64,000 nt of DNA, taken from the NCBI GenBank assembly GCA_965153455.1, contig OZ234504.1, positions 9,796,001 to 9,860,000 on the forward strand, written 5' to 3'. A model generated the notes under the pieces. That model was given only the letters and a program-made list of their open reading frames with translations, searched no databases and was not told the DNA's origin. Below are positions 46,938 through 58,526 of this stretch, piece by piece (the stretch's first letter is position 1; every line of letters begins with the position of its first letter). This DNA is from Sphagnum compactum. Taxonomy: Eukaryota > Bryophyta > Sphagnopsida > Sphagnales. The translations under genes and the position numbers were made by a program.

Positions 46938-48362
46938 TCATAGTGGTTCCTGAGAGATAGTGGAAGATGATGGGCCTGCTGCAGCACCTTGTTCCAGGTC
47001 AGTAGATGAGTTGTAAGGTCGTGCTGCTGTAACAACAGTGGCGACAATGTTGTTACCTCTGCTCAACAAACGCTTGAGGCTAAGTTCCAGTTGCACCTTC
47101 TGCATCATGTGCAAGGACCTGCTGCTGCTTGGACCAGCTTCAGCAGCTGAATCTGCAACTGCCACTGGACTACTTGCGGGGGTAATTGGCTGCATCATGT
47201 CAATGGCAACAGAAAAAGCCTGACCTGAACCTGAACCTGATGCATGAAAACCTTGTTGTGCAGGAGGCTCCAAAGGTGAATTCAAGCCTGTTGCAGAAGA
47301 TTGAGCATTTTCATGTGTGCTGCGCATCCCCCAGAACAACACATATGGTGGAATGTGAGCTGGTACTATGGCACTATTGCTGACATTAGACTGTTCTTGT
47401 CCTTTGGAAGAAGGCCCTGATGAAGAAGTTGTTGCCAGAGCTTGACTTTGCTGAGCCTCGTCCTGAAGCTGCTGCTGATTCTCCAATTGCAGACCCAAAT
47501 TCACACCATGGTTGGCAACTTCCTCCCATGATTGATTCTGTGTTGAGCCTTGAGCTGACACACCTGGAGTTGCAGAGCTGCCAATATTACTGCTCAGAGA
47601 TGAGCCTGCCTGAGCTTCAGTAGTAGACACAACTGTGGATTCGTTGACCCAGAACTGTCGATACGGACTAGAAGGGTTTGATTCCAATTCCAACCACAGA
47701 TCATGAGCTTTGTCAATGTCAGGCTTCATGCTGGTTCTGCAAAGAGGGCAAGTGGAATGGGAAAGGAACCACATGTCGATACAGTCCAGATGGAAACTGT
47801 GATTGCACTTGGGTAGCAACCTCCCTGTCTCCTTCTCCTCAAACTCCTCCAGACACACAGCACACTCAAGCACAGTGCCTTTGCCTTTTATATTTTCTGC
47901 TTCCCTGTAGTACACAAAAGTAGGCAGAAGCTCCACCACAGCCTTGTCCAATCCAAGACCCTGATCGAGCAGTTGAACCTGTGCTGCAAGATTGCTCTCC
48001 CCTGCACTGAGGAAATTCATCTGCTGCCATATTCTCCTCCAGCTCCAGCTGCTATTCCAATATGAGAACATTGACTGTGTTGATGATCTACCCCCAGCTC
48101 CTCGTACTGCGTTCTGTGTAGCACCAGTGTTTCCAGCTTGCTGCAGGGTCCTCCAGTACCATTTGGCATAGATGTGGATGCAGAGGATGAAGAGCACCAC
48201 GCCAAATAGTACTGCCACTGCAACCACCAAGATCTTGCTGTTCACAATATAAGTACTTGCCAGGGAAGAATTCTCATTGCCAGAGGAGGTGCTGCTGCTG
48301 CTCCAGGCAGCTACAGGGCTGACAGGGGCCATCATATTATTCTGCCAAGGAGCTGAAGACAT
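46938..48362 (-). CDS. ATL-family RING-H2 E3 ubiquitin ligase
   Basis: A single-exon gene of 474 codons. The true start is the ATG at 48362 (MSSAPWQNN); the open frame extends five codons further only from a TTG. Order of parts: short outside segment; one membrane helix at about 43-65 (ILVVAVAVLFGVVLFILCIH); a basic/tryptophan stretch; the GLD motif (137-139) in GLGLDKAVVELLPTFVY; and the RING-H2 domain with C167, C170, C186, H188, H191, C194, C205, C208 and W198. The spacing C-x2-C-x15-C-x-H-x2-H-x2-C-x10-C-x2-C is that of ATL ligases, which act at membranes in defence and stress signalling. The 240-residue tail after the RING is rich in Ser, Gln and Ala and has no known domain; ATL proteins with such long tails are less common. 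Substrate unknown. Confidence 0.93.
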   Translation of the reverse strand: MSSAPWQNNMMAPVSPVAAWSSSSTSSGNENSSLASTYIVNSKILVVAVAVLFGVVLFILCIHIYAKWYWRTLQQAGNTGATQNAVRGAGGRSSTQSMFSYWNSSWSWRRIWQQMNFLSAGESNLAAQVQLLDQGLGLDKAVVELLPTFVYYREAENIKGKGTVLECAVCLEEFEEKETGRLLPKCNHSFHLDCIDMWFLSHSTCPLCRTSMKPDIDKAHDLWLELESNPSSPYRQFWVNESTVVSTTEAQAGSSLSSNIGSSATPGVSAQGSTQNQSWEEVANHGVNLGLQLENQQQLQDEAQQSQALATTSSSGPSSKGQEQSNVSNSAIVPAHIPPYVLFWGMRSTHENAQSSATGLNSPLEPPAQQGFHASGSGSGQAFSVAIDMMQPITPASSPVAVADSAAEAGPSSSRSLHMMQKVQLELSLKRLLSRGNNIVATVVTAARPYNSSTDLEQGAAAGPSSSTISQEPL

Positions 48363-49400
48363 GGTAATACTACCCAAAAACCCACAGGCAAAGGAAATTT
48401 ACAAGTTTAAAAATCCACTCTCCAAGTTGTGACTGAATTTTGGTCGAAACCTGGACAAGGGCGCTCCAGTCTATGTGCAGAGAATTAGTAAACTGCAGCA
48501 GGTGCAAATCAATGAGTGTGCACAAACGTCGTTGTTGTAGGAGATCACAAAGAATCAACACAGAATGCATTCATTAACAAATTCTTCTTGAACCCGTTAA
48601 TGAGAATTTTCCTTCTCACAAGGATTTAAAAAGGAAGTTGTGCCATTAAGTAATCCCAGCAGCTCACGAGAGACAACAGCTTCCTTCCTCCACTCATCGT
48701 AATAATCATCACATCAGCTGCTTCAGATGCTTCATCTTTTGCTGCTGCTGCTGCTGCTGGTTCTTCTTCTTCTTCTTCTTCTTGGCATCATTCCTCCTTA
48801 TCACATTATAACTGGGGTCTGAGGAGCATGATCTTCTTGCTTGCTTGCTTACTTATCAAGCCATGGTGTCAAGTTACAAAGTCGTTACCACAAATACAAG
48901 AAACAGTTGAATTACATGAAGTACAACAAATTTTCCAATTTGGAAGCAGGCTCTGTCCAGAACCAAAGAAGCACACATAGCAAACAACAACAACAACAAC
49001 AACAAACAGTTGATCCAATCTGAAAACTGGGTTCTGACTCCCCAGTCTCTGGATTACAACAAAGTGATTCCAGTCAATACGTAGATCTGGACACCCACCC
49101 AACAGCATATCTTCTTCACTCACACTAGCTCCTTCTTCTTCTTCTTCTTCTTCACACCCACCAGCTCCTCTTTCTTCTTCTTCTTCTTCATCTTCTTCTC
49201 ATGAACTTTCTTCTCCCTTTCCCAGCTAGAAAGCAAAAGGTTTTTCCTTTCTCTTGCAAAGAAGATTGACAGGCTTATTTTTGTTTGCCTTTTGTTTTCC
49301 TCAGCAAAGCCAAGCTTCTTTCTCATTTAGGAAAAGGGGGAAGAAAAAGAAGAAGAGAAGAGAAGAGAAGAGAAGAGAAGAGAAGAGAAGAGGACTAACT
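48363..49400 (-). promoter_or_regulatory. 5' flank of the ATL gene with microsatellites
   Basis: Upstream region of the ATL gene. It holds GCT repeats (48741-48758), a TTC run (about 48761-48783), CTT-rich stretches (49133-49190) and the GAAGA array at 49353-49391. In the gene's direction the triplets read as GAA/AGC repeats, typical of plant 5' leaders. No TATA box could be fixed. Confidence 0.5.
49353..49391. repeat. GAAGA pentanucleotide microsatellite
   Basis: About eight perfect copies of AGAAG/GAAGA in a row. Perfect copies imply recent length change. Confidence 0.95.
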
Positions 49401-50934
49401 TTCCCCTGACTTTGTTTGATGACCAACAACAAACAACACTTCATGAATTCTTTGCAATTTTTGGTTTTTTGGGTTTTACCGGTGTCTCTCTTCTTTTTTC
49501 ACTACATCAAACATCAGGCACTGCGACCAGTATTGTGCGGTTACTGGAGTTCTTAAATAACCGGCGGTTCCAAAGACCCATTCACTCCAGTTTTTTTAGG
49601 AAAAGGATCGAATCAGAGAACCGTCAGTTCCTTTTAATTCAGAGACATCAAAGATTTGACAGTTTTCATGGGGAAGAACTGCGAAAAATTGACAGTTTTC
49701 GCGGAAGAACTGGGACGATTAGAAAGGCAATAGAGGGACGTGCTGAAGCTCCGAGATGAGACTAGGAAAAGTGACAAGCTGTTAGTTACTCACTCGAATC
49801 TGCATTTTTTGAGAAATTTTCAAACAAAGTGGGAACCAAGGTTCTATACATACCAACAAAAGTGTTGAAATTTTATTTAAATGAAAAAAAATTCAAAAAC
49901 TCAAGAAAAAGAAACATTGTTGTACAATGCATTCTGACAATGTTCAAGTTTCACACCCCCACACATGATGACAAGTGCTTTTTTTTTTTTTCTCTTTTTA
50001 AATTTAAAAAAAAAAAAAGGAAATGACTTATGCAACCAAAATGGTTATCATGGAAGGGAAGCTGTTAAAAAATAATGACCCTAAACCCTAAACCTGGGCC
50101 CCTTATTTTGAGAATGCCCCCACTCTAGGGCTTTACCTTACACTTCTTGCAAAAACTTTTGTGAAGAAGGGGTGGGATTTCAATATCTAGTGATACATAG
50201 AAGGATCATGGGACATTGGTTATAGGTACTTTTTCTCATGTTGCCTCGGTTGGTCTTTTTAGGAAACAAAATTTGGTATTGTGTCATGATATATTCTAGT
50301 GTAGCCTGTGCCATTGGCCCAAGTGTGAACACATTCTTTTATTCTTCACATTTTCGGAATTTGAAAATTTTTAAATTTCGGCAATGTGAATGAACACATT
50401 GAGGGCTCAACTGATTTTTTTTTCCTTCCAAACCCAATTCTTGTAATTTGTTTGAATTTTCCAGCAACAAAATCCACTTAGAAATCAATATCTTCCACAC
50501 ACCTTAGCTTTGAAAATTGTGAAATAAACTCTATTAAATCTGACTTGCCAAAGTGCTTTGCAATAACATCAAGAACGCCCTCAAGTTCGAATACAGTTTT
50601 CAGTTTCAATTCTATTTAATTTTCATTGAGAAAATGGTTCAATAATCAATAACTTTCACATTGTAGCTCCAAATAGTCTCAAACCAAGTTGATGCACCTC
50701 TACTCATCAAGAGCTTTCCTAAGATATCGAGAGTGCAGCATGAAGCACCATGGTTTGGGAGATCTCAGCATGACAAACAAAACACAATAAACTACCTTCC
50801 TTCACATGTTCCCCGAGATCTCATTATGTTCCCATAAAGTTCCCAACATGGTCCCAATAGCTCCCCATTTTATACCTTAAATTGCTCTCTGAACCTATAT
50901 AAGCACCCCCAATGGTTTTATTGTGTGATGAAAT
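49401..50934. other. No gene; MYB-like words, poly-T/A tracts
   Basis: An open frame at 49412-49759 has no recognisable domain. The words GACAGTTTTC occur twice (49657 and 49691) near GTCAGTTCC, resembling MYB sites, and TTTTCGCGG near 49695 fits the E2F consensus. They may be distal elements of the ATL promoter or chance. CCCTAAACCCTAAACCTGGG lies at 50079. Confidence 0.35.
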
Positions 50935-51150
50935 TTTGTAAGTTTGACGAGTTTTTTTTTTTCAGAAAATGAGAAAAAAACACCCAAAAAAATTGTGATT
51001 TTATGGGTTTTAAAAAACCTTTTTTTGAAATAGAAATAATTAAATTAGCCACATCTAGAAATAGGCATTTCCTAGGTATAAGCCACTTGTAGCAACACTT
51101 TTGTAAAAATGTTATAGCCCACCTAGGATAGTGGTCATTTAATGCTGGGG
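50935..51150. repeat. Dispersed repeat, same family as 28160-28470
   Basis: Shares AATAATTAAATTAGCCACAT, TTTCCTAGGT, CCCACCTAGGATAGTGG and CATTTAATGCTGGGGATCCT-like blocks with the copy above CTU2. More AT-rich, so probably older or more methylation-decayed. Confidence 0.85.
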
Positions 51151-51176
51151 ATCCTCACCAAAGTTTGATTAATTGT

Positions 51177-51213
51177 TTTTGTGATGGGCCAATCAAAGAT
51201 GCCCATCACAAAA
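51177..51213. other. Perfect 13-bp inverted repeat
   Basis: TTTTGTGATGGGC (51177-51189) and its exact complement (51201-51213) flank 11 bases. The same GTGATGGGCCAA word recurs at 52161. Confidence 0.9.
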
Positions 51214-53150
51214 GGAAAAGAAAATTGAACTTTTTTGGGGGTTCCCCAAACTAATTAATATGGGTCACAATATACTTTGAAAACAACATACTACCATAGA
51301 CTTTGAACCCTAGTCTGGTTAGAAAAGAAATTATGGTACCCACTTTTGAGGATTTCATCCTTAGTTGTGAGGACTGGTCCTCACTTTGATGGACTTTACA
51401 TTTATAGCTCAAAAAAAGGAGGGTGAGTGGTACATTTAGGATGAAAGTGGGGCTCAAACTAAGGATTATTTATGGATAAGTTTAATGTGTCAAGGTTGAG
51501 TACTTTTCAATGTTGTATGGGTATATATATATTTTGATATATTCTTGACTAGAGGTATATATCTTTTTTAATGTATTTACTCATCAAGTAAAGGTATATT
51601 AATGTTCAAAAAATTTCATCCGGTTAAAAGTTTGGGTATACAAAAATCAAGTGTTTTGGTAGATGGGTAAGGTCTGGGTACCCCCTTAACATATACCCCT
51701 TTTTTGGTGTTAAAAATGAGTATGTATTTTTATTAATTTTTACTGATTTTAAAATGAAGGAAAATGTTCACATTTTGAAATTTAAAAATAATAATTCAAA
51801 GGTCAAATACAATGTCAAAATGCAAGAATCAAAGTGTTGGATTCAACCTTGACTAAGATAAACATGCTTATTAGTGAACACTTAATGTTACACAAAATAA
51901 TGATATCATGATCAATGTTCAGTTGGTGATGGAGTCTAAAGGTAATTTGTAACTTGTCTTTGAGTACTCCGGTAGGCTTTTGAGTCATTTAATTCTATTA
52001 AGTCCCGTGAAAGTTATGGCCCTTCAAAGTAAGGGGCTCTTCAATTTAAAATATATCCTTACCACACACACCTCGTACTCCTACTAGCATGTGCATTTTT
52101 ATTAGATGTTAACAATCCTCAAATTTATCCCATTCTTCTACTCTTATTTTTTTAATCTTGTGATGGGCCAAGTAAATTGGCTAATTGTGGGGAAAAAGAA
52201 GGAAAAACAAAACAAAACAAGGAACTTGGGAGGTGGCCTATTCAATTAATAGAAAAAACAAACTTTAGAGTTTAAGGCATATTTACCTTAATTTGTTTTA
52301 CGTGAATATCAAAACATATTTGTCTATGAGGATGAGTTTTTTTTTCAATATATATCAAGGTTATGAATAGGGTATAATTTTTCAAATTTACATATTGTTG
52401 GCTATGTGCTTCTTTAAGGTATGTTAATTTTAGGAAAATAGATTCAAGTAAATAATATATCCTATCTGTTCTCATCTGATATATCTAAGTAAAATATATA
52501 CATGCACAACATTGGCACTTTCCATTTATATTGGCAAAATAATTTCACTATTCACTTCACCAATGCTTTCACTCTTTACCATGAAAGTTGCAAACATCTT
52601 CCTTCCTTCCCTTGCATGTATCTAGGATTGTGTGTGTCATGTTGTAGTGGTTTTCTCCATTCGAGTTGAATTGATGAGATAGAGAGCAAGCTAAGGTCCC
52701 TAAGAAGTGTGGAAGTATGCATTTGAAAGCCCAATTGACCCTAAGAAGCTTAGGGTGAAAGTTGAAAACTCCCCTCTAATAATTAGGATAGCATAAGCTT
52801 GATTATGCAAGTTTATGGTACCTGTGATTTGTGATAATTCAAAATAAGCAAATTATTGTGTCTCCTATTAAAGCCTATCTCGGGTAAGAACCAGTGTGAG
52901 GTGGGTATTTTGTTTTTGAAAAAAATAATAGTTGCGTTCGGGTATTTGAAAATAAAAAATTCAAAGAATCGCTCAGGTCTGGTTTTTTTTGAATTTTTAG
53001 AAGACTTAAAGAATCGTCTAAGTTCAGCTCTTAAAACCCCAAAGAGGGACGGTTATGGGGTTAAGGTATGTGATTAACTGGGTAATTAAAGCTCAATTCT
53101 TTATCAAAAAACATGGACGGGTTTTTTATTAGGGTTTTTGAAAAACCCGC
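51214..53150. other. No gene seen
   Basis: AT-rich; open frames are short and without recognisable domains. The 53-kb side carries words like AAAGAATCG-CT-AGT repeated near 52960 and 53008. Confidence 0.5.
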
Positions 53151-53290
53151 TTAAAAACACATGTTGAGTCTTGCAATTTCATTGGTGTCGTTTTAAATTG
53201 TCAAGAGATCTTTTGAAGCTTACAAGGCAAGCTCTTCGACAATCTAAAACGACACTAATGTTTTGCAAGCTTGAACACATGTGTTTATTT
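53151..53290. other. Long hairpin with 60-base arms
   Basis: Arms about 53151-53210 and 53229-53290 are imperfect inverted copies around an 18-base loop. The inner 22 bases pair almost perfectly: GTGTCGTTTTAAATTGTC against the complement of GACAATCTAAAACGACAC. The fold has the size and shape of a plant miRNA precursor, but a small MITE or other inverted repeat would look alike. The strand of any transcript is unknown. Confidence 0.75.
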
Positions 53291-53683
53291 GAATGTACAA
53301 GCACCAATCACAACTAAGAATGCATATTGATTATTTGTAATAGCTAAATGAACTTGAGGAGTTCTTCTTTCTTTCGATATAAGGTAGCACAATTCGAATA
53401 TGAAACGGTTATCAATCTAAATTTTTGAAAAAGCAAGACCCAATGGGCATATATGCATATACCCAGTCTGATACTCAATTAATACCCGGCACAAAAACAA
53501 ATACCCGCCACACATTGGTGTAGAACCAACAATTACCTTACCAAAGGGTTACTTTGGATGTTCAATAATTGTCTAAATATTGAAATGAATTCTTGTGACG
53601 ATATGAAGTTGAGGTGTTGAAAACTGTCTTAACGATCACAGGCTATGATCCCATTCATTTCACTAAGTCATATGACAATATGA

Positions 53684-53724
53684 TAGGGTTTAGGGTTTAG
53701 GGTTTAAACCCTAAACCCTAAACT
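53684..53724. repeat. Head-to-head telomeric palindrome
   Basis: Three TTTAGGG units run into two and a half CCCTAAA units, joined at GGGTTTAAACCC with the centre between 53705 and 53706. The arms mirror each other for about 17 bases. Other interstitial TTTAGGG blocks lie at 8276, 50079 and 58026, none inverted. Confidence 0.95.
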
Positions 53725-56027
53725 AAATCATGAAAATTTTAGAAATTAAAAATGAAGTGAATTTCTGAAAAAAATTATTAATCATTTTGTCATTGTGGAA
53801 GGTGATCTTAGCCTTCAGTAACTTACATTATAATTAAGTCCATTGCTGAAAAAGATCGGTTCAAGTTCAAGAGCAGAGGGGGAAAAAAATGCACAAAATT
53901 ACAGCTCCAAATTGCCTCCAATACGTGACAACCTAAACCCAACCTCAAAGCAATTGAAGAAATGTCCTAGTGTATTTGGAGGGCACCTTATATTTGTGAA
54001 TATCCCTCGTTGGAAAGAGGAACGAGAACCCACCACTTGCTCCAATTTTGACTCATTTCATCCTTTGTCAATAAAGTTCTGGGACCATCTTTCCTCTTTT
54101 TCTTTAAAAAAATGTCTTGAAAATCAATCTTCTCACACACGCACTTCAAAGCCAATCCCCAACCCAAAATGGCGTCTCATTAGGCCCATCTTAAAGTAGT
54201 ATGGACCATGGGTCTTTTGGATAGTCATCAATTGGGTCCTAAGGTCCTAACCAACAACCCAAATAAATTAAAATTCTTTTAGAGGCTACCAGGGCCCATG
54301 GTTGGAAGTAGTTGTAAAGCCAATTTGGTCCAAATTGAGGGAGTCAACATTATATATAGGTATGAAACTTCCAAAACTCCTTCCAACTCCCCATTTCAAA
54401 GATACCACATAGATGAATTGAAGAAGCCTTTGGGCTATGGGAGTGATGGCCCAACGGGCTATGGGAGTGATGGCCCAACCACCTTCCGTATATGTGGGAA
54501 TAAAATATAACTCCAAGCCTATTCATCATTGCCACGTCGATATTTTCTTGAGTAAAACTTTGGATTGATTTTCTTGGCAAAAACTTCATCTTTTGTAGTC
54601 AAAATCATTCAACCAAATGTAAGAAATCTAATTAGTCTCTAGTGTAAAGCTTGGCCTTGATGTAAAGTTATGGTGGTTTTTCTACAATCCTTCTTAGGGG
54701 GGACTTGAGGAGAAAGTTGCCACAAAGTTTCAAAGGTAAAACCTATGCAGTTTGACCCAAAAAAATGCACCCTTAACATTTGCCTTTTCAACCAAACATG
54801 TGACACCTTCTAGTAACTCCATGGACTTTCTTTGATTTTGAAAAGCTCTTATTCTTTTGCTCAAAAAAGGTGGCACAAGGGATGCCCATGGATTTGGCAC
54901 AAGGGATGGATGTCCATGGATTTTGGGTTTTGCAATTAGGAGTAAAGTAAAGTGCTATTCATTTCTTAACTCACATAGAATCACATTTGTTTTGGATTTT
55001 GTTTCATATGAGGTGTATGGACATTTGCTCTACATGCAAATTCATTTTAGGTCTCCAACAAATTTGTTGGCATCTCAAAAGCAGGAAGGGACCCATTTGC
55101 AACCCTTTTCCAGTACACAGCACCACCCGGAATTCCTTGGTTACAAAGGATGTCACCTTAACCCACAGAATTATAGGCCCTACACTCAAAAGGATAACAC
55201 CGTAAATGTCCACATAATATAGAAATAACATATAGAATAGGTTCCCCATTGTGCATTTTGCACTTTGGGGTGTTGTCTTTTGTTTGGAACTTGGGTCCTT
55301 TCTTTTTTCTTCTCTTGTTCCCTTGTCGGGTGTTTTTCTTTTATTCATGTAATTATTTATTTCATAGGTTGTGTTTTTCTTTTTATTTATGTAATTATTT
55401 ATTTCATAGGTTGTATAATTTGGGAGGTGCCGCTTCTTATTTTCCATCTTCATCTACTTAAGAAAATCTTATGCAATCCTCATGCCTCGCCTTACATCAA
55501 AGAAAACATAAATTGTTATCCTCAAGAAGACATTGCAGGGTTATCCCACACATTGGGTGATATTCCTCATAGCCTTTCAAAGGAAGTCAGTATATTAGAG
55601 TTATATTTAAAATCTTATATATTTCAGTTTTTTTTTTTGGTACCCTCTTTCATTTTGTCATCTCCTCTTGGCTCTTATTCGTAAAGTTCAAAAACATAAT
55701 TAAATAATATAATGCTCATCTAACCATTTCGACCTGTTTTGAATCCCTAAAGAACAATTACATATCTTGTTTAAGGTACTTTACGAATAACTATATCAAA
55801 TAAAATGTTTAGAGATGATATTTTGTCCAAGGCACATTGGAAATTGCAAAACATGCATCTGAAGACACTTTCCACATAAGTAGAAGCTAGAAACACCCAG
55901 ACCCCTTGGACATAGAGTCTGGTTTGCATGCACAAGAGGTGGTTCAAGGAAGGCTCTGTCTTGGTGACAAATCAAACCCCACCCCAAATGCCTTCAAAAA
56001 GCAGCTGATTCTAATTGCTTTCATTCC
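53725..56027. other. No gene; small tandem duplication
   Basis: A 24-bp unit containing GGGCTATGGGAGTGATGGCC is doubled at 54432-54479. The word TGTAATTATTTATTTCATAG recurs near 55348 and 55389. Open frames here lack domains. Confidence 0.5.
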
Positions 56028-56403
56028 AGCATCTCCAGTGGTGCTCAGTATGTGATGATCCTGCACAGTAAAATTAGATGAAGAAAAGTCAAAATGTGCC
56101 GGTTTGGCTTAGGAAAATGGTTTTGGCTCGGCATAATTGCACACAAAACGCTGGCAAAAGGCTCAGCAACGCTATGCACCTGCAGAAAAGAGAGTAACAA
56201 TATGATCTGACTGCAGCTCAGTGTCTTCGATTGGCCCATCGTACTGATTGGTCCAGGTGGTTTGCTATTAGCAGTTCCCCCCAACTATTTGCTGTCCCAG
56301 TTTGAATTTTATGTGCAAGTTTGCGAAAAAAGAATATGAACTAAACTTGGATGTGAGAAATATATTTTTGCAGGGTCACATACTCAGCACCGCTGGAGAT
56401 GCT
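56028..56403. mobile_element. MITE-like element, single intact copy
   Basis: A 376-bp element with terminal inverted repeats: left AGCATCTCCAGTGGTGCTCA, right (opposite strand) AGCATCTCCAGCGGTGCTGA, both followed by GTATGTGA. It shares internal blocks with the pair at 19799-20464, including ATTGGTCCAGGTGGTTTGCT. No open frame of note. Flanking target duplication could not be defined. Confidence 0.85.
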
Positions 56404-56559
56404 CTTTTAGTCTTTCTCACAGAAATCCACACCACACCTCTGCTGTCTATTGGAAAGTAGTAGGTACCCTAGTACCTTGGCCATTTCAAACACATGTCTG
56501 TCCAATAATTAATTAATTTTGAAACATTTGTTCTGGTTTGAACCCCGTGCCTAATGCAC

Positions 56560-57350
56560 AGGTGTGTTATTTCAACAATGTGTGGTTCATGTTTTAGTTT
56601 TTTTTTTAAACTTTTATCTTTTTTATTTTTATGTGTTTTCTGTTTTTATTGTTATTTTGTATAATAAAAATAAAGTGTTTCTTTTTCACTTTTGTATTTT
56701 TGTTTATTTGGATGCAAGTTCGAAGTTTGGAGAAAGAAGACACACCTCATTCTTTTTCAAGTAGGGTTTTTCTTCATTATTATAAGTTTTATTTTTTCTT
56801 ATTTTCTACTCTTTATTTGGTTTCTTCTTTTTTGTAATTTTTTCTTTTAAAATGATTTTACTGTATTTCCCTTTCCTTGTTTCATTTGTTTCCATTCCTT
56901 TTTTATAGTTTTTGTGTTTTTACTTTTTTTTTATTTATGTTTGTTTCATGTTTTAATTTTTTCTATTCTTATTTTGTCTATCTTCATTTTTTTCTAGTTT
57001 TATGCGTAGTTTCTAGTTTCTTTTCCAAAAAAATTCTAGGTTTTCTAATATGTTTTATAATAAAATTAATTTTAAAAAACTTTTTATTTTTGTTTGATTA
57101 GATGCAGGTTTGAAGTTTGGAAAAAGAAGAGAAACCTCATTTTTTTTTCAAGTATGGTTTTTTTTCTCTTTCTTTTGCTCTCTGTTTTTGTTTCTTAATT
57201 TTTGTCATCTATTTTTTAATTTTCTTTTAAGATTATTTTACTGTATTTCCCTTTTTTGTTTCATGTTTAAGTGTTTACAAAAAGTTTCTAATTGTTCAAG
57301 TGTTTTTCTGTTTTTATTTTTTTTCTAGTTTTTTCCCTTTTTAAAATATA
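56560..57350. repeat. T-rich tract containing a 390-bp-spaced duplication
   Basis: GATGCAAGTTCGAAGTTTGG at 56711 recurs as GATGCAGGTTTGAAGTTTGG at 57101, and both are followed by AAGAAGA, ACCTCATT and TCAAGTA-GGTTTTT. The intervening sequence is poor in G and A, and its open frames (F, L, S rich) are compositional. One duplicated unit plus part of another is likely. Confidence 0.8.
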
Positions 57351-57363
57351 TATTTGTTCTGTT

Positions 57364-57417
57364 AGGATGGATGACGGGACGGATGACGGGATGGATGATG
57401 GACGGACGGATGGATGA
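57364..57417. repeat. GGATGGATGACGG minisatellite
   Basis: GGATGGATGACGGGACGGAT and variants repeat for about 54 bases in G/A-rich form, in contrast to the T-rich DNA on its left. Confidence 0.9.
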
Positions 57418-57474
57418 AAAGCTTCATTTCATCCCTAAGCTTCACGACCACGACGTCCTTTACTATATAGGAAT

Positions 57475-57725
57475 TTTGCCAAAGTGGGCATTTTTTTCTC
57501 TTTTTTCTTTTTTTGGCTTGAAAATGGCGACTTAAAAAAAGTGTTTCCCAGGTTTTCTGGTCACCAGAATTCAGAAAAGAAATTTAATTTCCATATTTTT
57601 GTAATAAGTTCTGGTAGGGTAGAAAACAATATAGAAGAATGCTCCTTTTTTAAAGAAAAAATTATTTCCTTGTTTGTAGCCAGATTTTCTTTAATTGTCT
57701 TTCGGGATGATCGCCAGTTCAGCTA
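57475..57725. repeat. Dispersed repeat, member of the GATGATCGCC family
   Basis: Runs from GGGCATTTTTTTCTCTTTTT through AATGGCGACTT and CAGGTTTTCTGG to the end GGGATGATCGCCA, the same end as the sHSP-intron copy (13803-13815). Confidence 0.6.
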
Positions 57726-58526
57726 CACTACTTTTCTTTTCTTTTCTTTTTCTTTTTTGGGAAGGGGTGGGGGGGAGGACAAAACAAAACACTGAAATTT
57801 CTGACTCTCTTTAACCAAGGTTATTGATGAGCCCATTATGGTGACCTGAGTATGGGCTTATGGTTTACCCTACCTTGGACCTCAATGAGGCCCAGAATCA
57901 TCAGTAACCTGCCCGATCACTGGCATTAAAGGCAGGAGATTCTGCACATTAATACTGCAGAATCTGCTTGGTGGGTGGCTGAATCCATCACCCAGGCAGA
58001 TTCTGCACAAATTGAAGTAGCAAGTAGGGTTTAGGGTTTAGGGTTTAGCACTAGGGTTTTTTTTGTTTTTTGGTTTTTTTCCAAAAATTTCCCAAAAATT
58101 TTATACTATAAATTGAAAAATGTTTCCAACAAAATAGATAAATAAGTCAAATCTACACTTGATAAAAAAAAATTCCAAAATTATCCCAATTGTTTCATAG
58201 AAAAAAAAGACAAAATTGCTCCCAAAAAAAGAAATACTGCTCTGCACTAATTCAAATTGCAGAACTGGAAATACACCCATTACAGAAAGGGCCTTGAAAT
58301 CACTCCTCAATGACAAATATCTGAACTTATGAGAAAATTGTTGAAGCTTCATATCTTAGAAGTCATAATTTGACCGCTCTCAAACTGCAAAATTTCAAAA
58401 GCTGTTTTGAACCAATTTGCAATGTAAACTGGTTTGCAAACTCCATGCCTTTGGTGGAATGGAACACACAAGAACATGACAAATGTGGAGTGGTAATGAA
58501 CTAGGGGGGCTTCTTTTAACTGCAGA
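57726..58526. other. No gene; telomere-like block
   Basis: GTAGGGTTTAGGGTTTAGGG and onward lies at 58024-58048. No coding signal otherwise. Confidence 0.5.

Noticed and set aside
48362-48377. ATL start at 48377
   Set aside because: The codon there is TTG; the first ATG is at 48362.
49412-49759. 115-codon plus-strand open frame above the ATL gene
   Set aside because: No domain, no homologous feel, and overlaps promoter-like sequence; treated as chance.
56564-57328. Several F/L-rich plus-strand frames
   Set aside because: Same reason: T-rich sequence without conserved motifs.
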